From: Moniliella sp. 'wahieum'
Lineage: Eukaryota; Basidiomycota; Moniliellomycetes; Moniliellales; Moniliellaceae
Reading direction: 5' to 3'
DNA: 64,000 nucleotides
Assembly: GCA_003971905.1 (NCBI GenBank)
Contig: RSEE01000003.1
Coordinates: forward strand, 1,054,001-1,118,000
Both the position numbers and the translations under genes were made by a program. This document shows, piece by piece, positions 56,966 through 64,000 of this stretch. The notes beneath the pieces are model-generated. The model saw only the letters and a program-made list of their open reading frames with translations. It was not told the origin of the DNA and ran no database searches. Position 1 is the first letter of the stretch, and the number at the start of each line of letters is the position of its first letter.

Positions 56966-58742
56966 ATGGCGTCTCTGGTGCGACCTGACGCTGTCCTCAC
57001 TGCTCGCGCCGCCTTGCTGCTGCCTCCTGGACTTGATGCTGGCGCCCCCGTCGCTGACCCCCGCACCATCGAAGACGACGATGCGGATGAAATGGACCTC
57101 TTCTTGCTCCAGACCGAAGACGAAATGCACCGCCAGAACGCCGCCTCGGCCACGCCCACACCGTCCGCTTCGTCCCCTTCCCCACCTGTCCAGCCCAAAT
57201 TCTCCCAGGTGAAGCAGGAGCGGTTGGACACGAGCCCGTTGCTCGCGCCACACACCCCAGGCGAAGCCTCCTCGGGCTCTGCCTCGGCTCAGGAAGGAAA
57301 CGCAAGCGCCCCACCTCGGCCAACCCTAAACGCTCCCCTCAGACGCCGGTCACGTCGTCTGGATCAAGGAAAACCGCTTTTTCTAACGACCACGACGGGA
57401 ATCTGCCTTTCCATCTTAAGCGCAAACGTGCATCGGATGGTACTTCCCCACCCCCAATCGCTGCGCGCCACTCCTCGTGCGCTCGCAACCGATCTGCAAG
57501 TGCTGCAGCTCGAGTGGTACGCTGCCTGTTGATGGCGATTGGCACAAGAAAAGTGGATTGGACTGCCCCCCGCATGTATCATCGCGATACCGCACAGAGC
57601 GGCGCATCCGGCGCTAAACACTTGGCCCTCACTGCTCAAGACGAAGAGGGCGAGGACATACCACTGGGGCAAGTTGTGTCCAGTAGAACCATCTCGGTGG
57701 AGTTTCAAATCACCGTCTCCGCCCCTAGCAGCTGATGATGGATTTGTTTCGCGTTCGCCATCGGATATGGTTGAGAGTGAACGGGAGGACGTTACTGGCA
57801 CAAAAGTGGTCGGTGACCCGTCACTGGCTCTCGACGTAGAGTCGAGGATGACGAAGCGGAAGAGGAGTACGCCGATGAAGTGGATGAAGCGGAAGAAGAT
57901 GATCCCATGAAGCTACCTGGGGTGATCTCGTCTCTGGGTCCCACAATGGTCTGGGATGACTCTGAGCTGGTCGATACATGGGCCCAAGCTGAGGCAGAGT
58001 ATGCTATCCTTCATGAGCGGCGCAAGAAACATCGAGAGCTACTGCAGCTCAAGGCCAAGGCGGTACAGACGCGGGCCAAAGTGGAGCGGGAAGCCCGGAA
58101 GACGGAGACACCGGCACCGGTCTCCTCTCTGTTTGATCGGGTGGATCAAGCTGCATACTCTGCTACTCACAAGTCTTCAGCCTCGCCCAGAATCCTGTTG
58201 TGGGGGCTCAAGTTACATCAGAGGATGCCGATAAGAAACAACCAAATGGTTCATCGCACTGCCAACGCCAGCAAAGATGGAGCCACCCATTTCCCGCCCC
58301 TCGCCCGCGCGACTGCCACTTCCACCCGTCCCACCGTCCAACCTGGCGCCGGCGCAGGCCATTGGTCTAACCCACGACGAGATCGCAGAACTTGGCTTAC
58401 TCTTCGTTCTACTTTGGGTATTACCGTGCTTGGCCGATGTTTCTAGCAGTCAAAGTGGAGATCCATCTTCAACTCCTCCCGCACCCTCTGCCGCGACAAC
58501 GCAGCAATCCAACTGGTCCGTGTGGCTCCTCAGCAAGGCGCTTCTTCCATGCCACCACCTACGGTGCAACCACCCTCTGCGCCTAACTCAGCAACACATC
58601 CCAGCCAACCGCCCATGCCGTACGCCCCCTATACAATAGGTCCCAGCATGGCTTACCCCAGTCCCATGCCCTATATGCATATGGCGGCGCCTATCCCCCT
58701 GGGATGTGGTCTCCATTTATGCCCTCCATGAGGCATCAATAA
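56966..58742 (+). CDS. SMN-like (survival motor neuron) protein, tentative
   Basis: ATG 56966 opens an acidic, Ser/Pro-rich region (DDDADEMDLFLLQTEDEMHR) with basic patches (KRKRASDGTSPPP). A second acidic stretch, EAEEEYADEVDEAEEDDP, leads to MVWDDSELVDTWAQAEAEYA, which matches the Gemin2-binding helix of SMN (a WDDS.L..AW pattern). Later, THDEIAELAYSSFYFGYYRA resembles the SMN C-terminal YG box, though Ala replaces the usual last Gly. A Pro/Met/Tyr-rich tail follows and ends MWSPFMPSMRHQ at 58742, where the stop is part of an AATAAA. I see no Tudor domain. The first 700 bases may belong to a separate gene. SMN proteins assemble Sm rings on snRNAs. It converges on SDO1, 106 bases away. Confidence 0.55.
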
Positions 58743-58848
58743 ATGTCCCGTTTGCAGGGTGTGCACACCAAGACGATAGATGGGATGAATGGGTATCAGT
58801 GCAAGGCGGAGAACGACAGTCCCAGTTAGACGAGGGGACCAAGGGACT

Positions 58849-59740
58849 TCACTCAAAGCTCTCCTCGCCCTCATTGCGAATCGTATTCAGTGTCTCCACC
58901 CGAGCACGGCCCTTGGTCTCCGATTCGAGTAGCTCGTTGAGCGACTTGAGCGCCCCCGGGTCAATGGTCGCGATCAGCTCCCAGCCATCGTCCCATTCTC
59001 TCGACTCGATCTTTTCAACAAGCGGGTGAACCTTTTCTTTGAGCTTCTTGCCCTCCTTGTTGGCCGCCGTCACGCGCACACGCAGCTTGACTCGCTCCAA
59101 GTCGAGAATCTTCTTTCTTGCAGCTGACGCATCACGTCAAGAGCTTGTGCCTTGGCACTCTTTCCTGGCTTGACGCTGTACCCAATCTCGGTCATCGACT
59201 TCTCAATCAAGCCCACTGTAAAGGGCCGCTGAGACGCGCGGTCGACACCTTGGTTCGAAACCAGCGTAGCGATCTCCCGGAACAAATTGCCAAGCTCTGT
59301 ACTGCGCTCCTTTTCGCCCACTTGAAGTTCCCCCTTTTTAAGGATCTAGAGCGGAAACCAAAGCGTGTTAGTAAGCCCACACAAAACGAAGCTGGGCAAA
59401 GAGGACGTACCTGAAGCACAATCTCTTCTGGTCCGTCGTCCCAAATGCCTTTTGAAGGTCGCCATTGGGAGCCGTCTGCCCTTTGCTAACATTGAAGAAG
59501 ACAGAGTGGATCTGCACCACCTCGTCAATATCCTTCTCGACTCCAGTGCGCCACTCGCGGACCTTGTTCTTGTAGCACGCGATCTCAAAACGCTTTCATT
59601 GGATGCACTGAGGTCAGTCTGTACGCCCTGATGCGGAGGAGTGGGATGGGGATGACATGACATACCTTGCCCCCCTTACGCAGCCGGACAACCGATACGT
59701 TGGTGAGCTTAATCTGCCCTGAGGGTTGGATGATGGGCAT
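58849..59740 (-). CDS. SDO1: Ribosome maturation factor SDO1 (SBDS)
   Basis: SDO1 works with the GTPase Efl1 to release Tif6 (eIF6) from pre-60S ribosomes. ATG 59740 starts [20 protein letters not shown] and RKGGK. Intron 1 (59593-59665) is followed by [39 protein letters not shown] and LQKAFGT. Intron 2 (59346-59410) is followed by [40 protein letters not shown] and [18 protein letters not shown]. The third domain reads [20 protein letters not shown] and [20 protein letters not shown]. All three SBDS domains are present. Frame changes lie near 59425 and 59115. Length of about 260 residues is normal. Confidence 0.95.
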
Positions 59741-60220
59741 GGTCGCCGAGGGGGTGAGACTGGTGGTGGTGAACTTGTGCAAAAAGCAGCCGGCGCGATG
59801 CCATCAATCATTTCAACCCAGCTCACCTGAAAAAAGTTTCCGCGTTACGTAACTCGCACCGCCTTTGCAAAAAACTTGCGACGGACTTTAGAACCGCTGC
59901 GCCCCCACTCGCTCTTCCCGTCACGCGCGTGACGACCAAACCAAGTCTTTCTGTGAGTCTGCCAGACAACGCTCAAGGTGATGCTCCTACACGGTCCTAA
60001 TTCAAGACCCAAGGGAAGGATGAAGCTTCAAGCTCTAGGGATGAGGAGTTTATCGTTACGCAAGTCGGTGTGGGAGTGTGGGGGGTGAGAACGTAGTAGT
60101 GTCGAATAGAACGGCGCAGGCATGACTGCTGTACACGACCACGACCACTTGTGGCCCCGGTAAATGCAGGTGGGCAACATGAGCAAAGGAAGGACAGCAT
60201 CAATGCCGTACTCGTATTTT
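59741..60220. other. SDO1 promoter spacer
   Basis: This 480-base gap holds the SDO1 promoter and the PAM16 3' flank. A perfect 14-base palindrome, GTCACGCGCGTGAC, lies at 59920-59933, about 180 bases before the SDO1 ATG. No gene seen. Confidence 0.5.
59920..59933. promoter_or_regulatory. GTCACGCGCGTGAC palindrome upstream of SDO1
   Basis: A perfect 14-base inverted repeat with a CGCG core flanked by TCA/TGA. It may be a transcription factor site for SDO1; it also fits the TCA/CGCG word family seen in other spacers. Confidence 0.4.
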
Positions 60221-60792
60221 TTATGCGGTTGGTGGTGCTTCGGCGCCAGCAGGAGGCGGAGGAGGGTTGGCTTGCTTGCGCAGAGCGTCCCACTCGGCCT
60301 CGAGACGTTCCCGTGCGCGTACAATTTTGCTTTGAATGTAGAAACTCCCTTGCCCGCCGCCCTGGCGACCCTTTGGTGCGGGAGGGGCGTTGATCTTGAA
60401 GAGACGTCGTACGTCTGCAGGCGAATGGGCAAGATATGGTCAGTACCGAAGCATCCAGGGCACTGGCAAGCCCTCTTGTCCAAAGGAGGAGTGCGAAAGA
60501 AGAAAGACACGTACTTTGACCATCTGTTCGATTCTTCTGGCGCAGGAACTTTACCTGGTTTGCGTCCTTGAAATTGAGGATGAGCATGGCCCGTCCGTGT
60601 CATGCGGTGGGCGCGGGTCAATTCGCCACTGACGCCACCAGCTTTGGAGCCAGAGGCAGCCGCGGCGCACCTGCAGCCGCGGTTTCCGGCGTGGCACGAA
60701 TGTTGCGCACCGCCTGGCGGCCGGCCTCATGAATGCCTTACCACGAGGGAGCCAACAAAGAAGACCTGGGCCAGAATCTTAGGCAGCGACAT
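60221..60792 (-). CDS. PAM16: Mitochondrial import motor subunit PAM16 (TIM16)
   Basis: Pam16 is the J-like partner that holds Pam14/Pam18 at the TIM23 channel and restrains its stimulation of mtHsp70. ATG 60792 starts MSLPKILAQVFFVGSLVV, matching the family N-terminal helix, followed by GRQAVRNIRATPETAAAG. The J-like region has ELTRAHRMT, MLILNFKDAN, VPAPEE and, after an intron at 60415-60514, TYDVLFKINAPPAPKGRQGG. It ends GSFYIQSKIVRARERLEAEW and a Pro/Ala tail. About 150 residues. No HPD triad is visible, as expected for Pam16. Frame changes occur near 60735, 60600, 60560 and 60405, so no single open frame shows the gene. Confidence 0.88.
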
Positions 60793-60998
60793 GGCGATGG
60801 GGAAGAGCGCTGGTGTGTGGCTGGTCGAGCGAGCTAGGCAATTGCCAACGGAGGTTTCGAAGACGGATTAGTCAGCAGAAAGCGACACTTACAATCTGCA
60901 ACTTGAACGTTGCAGCGCATTCATATTCTCGGAGAGGCAGGTGTATAATATTTCCTCGACGCCCCTCAGATCTTACTACCGTGGTCTTCCTCCTTCAA

Positions 60999-61285
60999 AT
61001 GGAGGGAGCCTCGCATTCCCCAGGGCGACTTCTCTAGAGGCGTCGTTGAGAGAGAAGCAGGAACTGGAACGCAAGCGGCACGGGGACATTGAGATGGAAG
61101 ACAAGGTAGACCCCAATCTGTCGGATGGATGGCAATCAGGGATGGACCGGGTCCAGGCTAACCTCGCCCTATACGTGTCTTATGCCAAAGAGAGACCCTC
61201 AACAGCCTTGTTCTTCTTGCTCTCTTTGGCCCTCTTCACGGAGCAAACGTCTTTGTCTCGGGGAAGGGGGCAGCGGCAGAGTAAC
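60999..61285 (+). CDS. Unidentified small protein with one membrane span
   Basis: From an ATG at 60999 the reading MEGASHSPG leads, after one frame change, to SLREKQELERKRHGDIEMED and MDRVQANLALYVSYAKERPS. A hydrophobic helix TALFFLLSLALF follows, then GANVFVSGKG in the neighbouring frame, ending near 61285. The charged helix plus C-terminal span looks protein-like, but I recognise no family. A further coding-like patch, ITQIMREGKSLFIDVGHSTS at about 61550-61610, may belong to it or be chance. Confidence 0.35.
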
Positions 61286-62584
61286 TGCACGATCCCCACT
61301 TTTTTTGGCAGACGGCGGGCACAGCAAAATGAGATAAACGGAAACAATGCCAAAATGGTGTGCTCAAGTATGAAAGTCTCCGCCATGCCTGTTGACCGTG
61401 TGAGGTTGACGATGCGGTGTGGTGTCTCTTCCAATCAACACACACCAAACATTGACTCTTACGAGCATGCAATATTCACTCACCAAACATTGTGGCTCCG
61501 CTTGACCCGCTTCCCTGAGGGCCCAAGTACGAGCCAGCGCACACGCTCATCACGCAGATCATGCGCGAGGGCAAATCCTTGTTCATTGATGTGGGACACA
61601 GTACGAGTCCGGCAGTGTGTCCCATTTGCAGTCCTGTTGGCAAAACGCACTGGGAACTGCGACACCACCAAACGATTGGTTGTGACGACCCCACGCAATA
61701 TAGGAGGGCCGCGAAGGCTGCGGTGCCAGAAGCTTGATCAAGCATTCTCACCACTTCCCTCTGGTGCCAATCAGCTGAGGCCTGAGTTAGGCTTCCGAGC
61801 GTGATGGACGATTGGTTGATTGACGCTACAAATAACCCACGCGTTGCCCCTTTGCCTCTCGTACGACTATTGCTTCTCGACATGTCCTCGTGCACCTGTT
61901 GAAGGCTATATGCCCCCAGGCCGCCGCTGCCATATCACTCATCCCACCTAAGTAACCCCATATCGTAGTCTGTTCACATCCCTGTTGAACAAATGCTGGT
62001 ACTGGAATTGTGGTCGTCATTGACATTATGTGAACCCGTCGATGAACGGAGATCGCCAAGTGGCAATATAGATCCGAGATAGTAGTTCTCGGATCTCATA
62101 TCTCAGCGCGTGCTGTGGGATATTCCGTGGGCAGGGCTTGGCGGTCCTGGCAAAGGAGCGATTCGTGCCGGGTGTAGATCATCAGTCATCGACTTGATCG
62201 ATGCCCTCCCGGCTGGCTTTCCCAGGAGCCGACGACCAAACGGGGACTAGTGATTAAGTGATTGATGATGACCGATGACTTGATCAGACAGGCGGCGAGC
62301 AATTGATAATCTGGGTCATCGATAATCGAGCGGGGTGGGGGCCGGTGCGCGCCGGACACTGGCGCTGTGGCGGGGGCGGGGGGCGTGCGCTAGGGGTATC
62401 GGGGGGAATGCGCCGGGCAGCGGAGGCCTGCGCCTACCCGTGCCAGATGTTCGCAGTGATAACATGCACAACACCTTAGGTCTGGGGAGCCGCGCCGTGC
62501 TTATCAATCGGCCCTGGCGCCTTGCTGGCTGGTGCGACGTTCCACCGGCTCAGATCGGCCCAGCTGACCCATGCGTCCACAGCG
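61286..62584. other. Spacer upstream of FUR1
   Basis: Apart from the short coding-like patch near 61550 I see no gene. TGA/TCA and ATCGAT words are frequent at 62080-62330 but only briefly phased (TGA at 62269 and 62276). Confidence 0.45.
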
Positions 62585-62591
62585 TATAAAA
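62585..62591 (+). promoter_or_regulatory. TATA box of FUR1
   Basis: TATAAAA lies 127 bases before the FUR1 ATG and is followed by a CT-rich tract at 62620-62645, a common fungal core-promoter and leader arrangement. Confidence 0.6.
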
Positions 62592-62711
62592 GGCCGCCGC
62601 TGCTGAGCCGCCGCCTCGCCCTTCTCTCTCTCTTCTCTCTTGGGTTCGTCCCCCTTGGCCCGCTGCCCAGCCCCGCCTTGTGCCTTGACCCCCCTCCCAC
62701 CCTCGCCTCAC

Positions 62712-63465
62712 ATGAGCACCACCACTGCCACCCCCTCGCCCGTCCCCGGCGTCTTGGTCATTGACCATCCGCTCGCCAAGCACCACCTTGCCAACCTGCG
62801 TCTCGCCGAGACGTCGGCCCGCGACGTGCGCTTCCTCATTGGTCAGATCACCTCTGTGCTTGTGATTGAGGCAACCAAGGACCTGCCCACTCACCAGGTC
62901 CAGGGTGCCGGTCCGCTTGCCCAGTTCACAGGCAGCGAGGTTACGCCCCGGATCGGTGTTGTGCCCATTCTTCGCGCCGGTCTGGGCATGACCGAAGCTG
63001 CGCTCAACTTGTTGCCCGACAACACCTCTGTCCTTCACATTGGCCTGTACCGCGAAAAGGTATCGCTGCAGCCAGTCGAGTACTACAACAAGGTATGTTG
63101 TTTGTCATTTCTTTTCTCCACTCGACCTTGGCTCCTCGTCCTTGGCCCCTCCAAATACTGACGTTGAATTGTTCTTGGCAGCTTCCATCCCAACCCACTG
63201 TGGGCAAAGTGCTCATCCTCGACCCCCTCGTCGCAACGGGCAACACGGCTGTGGCCTGTGTGCGCATGATTCTCGATTGGGGGCTCAAGGTGGAGGACAT
63301 TCGCTTTCTCTCCATTCTCGGGTCCGAGCCCGGCCTTGCCCATCTCGCTGCGTCGTTTCCCGGTCTGACTATCTACACGGCCGCGATTGACCAACATCTG
63401 GATGATAAGGGGTATATCCTTCGGGTCTTGGCGATACGGGCGACCGGCTGTTTGACACGTTGTAA
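62712..63465 (+). CDS. FUR1: Uracil phosphoribosyltransferase FUR1
   Basis: UPRT makes UMP from uracil and PRPP in pyrimidine salvage and is the enzyme that activates 5-fluorouracil. ATG 62712 starts MSTTTATPSPVPGVLVIDHP, with LAKHHLANLRLAETSARDVR as the family N-terminus. TPRIGVVPILRAGLGMTEAA and VLHIGLYREKVSLQPVEYYN precede an intron at 63093-63181. Next come the PRPP loop LILDPLVATGNTAVACVRMI, IRFLSILGSEPGLAHLAASF and IYTAAIDQHLDDKGYILPGL. The end is GDTGDRLFDTL at 63465, reached after a one-base frame change at TTCGGG (63419), where one C is missing. Without it the frame runs on to 63541. Length of about 220 residues is typical. Confidence 0.95.
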
Positions 63466-64000
63466 CACTACGCGGCCGGCCTTGCACAAGTTCGATTCTC
63501 AGCACTTTCCAGAACGGGCGTTCTCCTGGGGTCCCTGCTGATCGAGCTGATCTAGCACAACAACGCCTGCAACTTGCTGGGTTGTGGTTTCTCCCCTGAA
63601 CATGCCTTCCAACCATATAAGTACCTGTACCAAAACCAAACCAATCGTATACATCTACTTATCTTTCTTCTGGAGATATTCGCATGTCCAGCACCATCTA
63701 TATTAGGAGACCAACTGAAGACCTCGAGCCTCGGGTTGAATGGAGGTGTGCGCTCCAAGGGCACAAAGTCAATTAGGAGCAATCCATCGACCTGTGGGCT
63801 CGTTCGGCATCACGGATTGATGGATCCGCCGTTTGCTTGAGTGACAAGGGCGAAAAGTGCCAGTGATCTACCCTGACAAGCAGCTTGGCCAAAAGCCATC
63901 GTATGGCTGGCGCACAGTCGGGCTAGTGAGGAGGCGTGTGGATCCAAACGTTGCCCATCAGCACGAGGTGCCCTTGCGGGGCGTGTCGGTATTACTAAGG
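63466..64000. other. 3' flank of FUR1, no gene seen
   Basis: Short open frames only. No conserved motif, RNA gene or phased repeat was recognised up to the window edge. Confidence 0.5.

Overview
The window looks like nuclear DNA of a fungus, most likely a basidiomycete. Introns are short (about 55 to 100 bases), begin mostly GTACGT, GTATGT or GTAAGT, and often carry a CTAAC/CTAAT branch point. Genes are close together, often in divergent pairs, and codons favour C or G in third position. The gene set fits: an outwardly directed two-pore K+ channel of the TOK1 type, AKR1, AVL9, PAM16, SDO1, an AMMECR1 protein, an SMN-like protein and a THUMP methyltransferase. I place it tentatively near the smut lineage (Ustilaginomycotina) because introns are few, but the sequence alone does not settle this. 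I saw no transposase, reverse transcriptase, virus-like element, rRNA, tRNA or CRISPR array.

Layout: 0-2.9 kb repeat-rich and gene-free; 2.9-4.5 amino acid transporter (+); 6.4-9.8 proteasome RPN2 (-); 10.4-11.1 AMMECR1 (+); 12.3-14.0 membrane-anchored GH5 exo-glucanase (-); 14.9-16.5 proteasome RPN5 (-); 17.2-18.6 CDK10/11-type kinase (-); 19.1-22.1 TOK1-like channel (+); 22.9-24.8 THUMP methyltransferase (-); 24.9-26.6 PUS9-like pseudouridine synthase (-); 27.6-29.5 pantothenate kinase (+); 29.9-31.2 peroxisomal thiolase (-); 31.9-36.3 SNF2/STH1 remodeller (-); 36.7-38.1 unknown multi-membrane-span protein (+); 38.4-40.5 PrxQ/BCP peroxiredoxin with a possible long tail (-); 40.5-44.0 gene-free and repeat-rich; 44.0-47.1 PNS1/CTL transporter-like protein (-); 47.5-48.5 hotdog thioesterase (-); 49.0-51.5 AKR1 palmitoyltransferase (+); 52.3-53.4 DAHP synthase (+); 54-56.2 AVL9 (-); 57.0-58.7 SMN-like protein (+); 58.8-59.7 SDO1 (-); 60.2-60.8 PAM16 (-); 62.7-63.5 uracil phosphoribosyltransferase FUR1 (+).

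The genes are ordinary housekeeping functions: protein turnover, tRNA modification, CoA and nucleotide salvage, aromatic amino acid synthesis, membrane traffic, mitochondrial import, chromatin and ribosome maturation. They do not form one pathway. Nearly every conserved gene changes reading frame several times by one base, mostly at short homopolymers. I read this as uncorrected single-base sequencing errors, not as loss of the genes, so gene boundaries below are those of conserved homology and not of uninterrupted ORFs.

The most unusual signal is not a gene. Many spacers carry heptamer arrays in which the triplet TCA (or TGA) recurs every 7 bases while the four bases between vary. Those four bases are very often a self-complementary tetramer (AGCT, CGCG, TGCA, ACGT, CTAG, CCGG, TCGA, ATAT, GTAC, CATG). 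The same grammar recurs at unlinked spots across the window.
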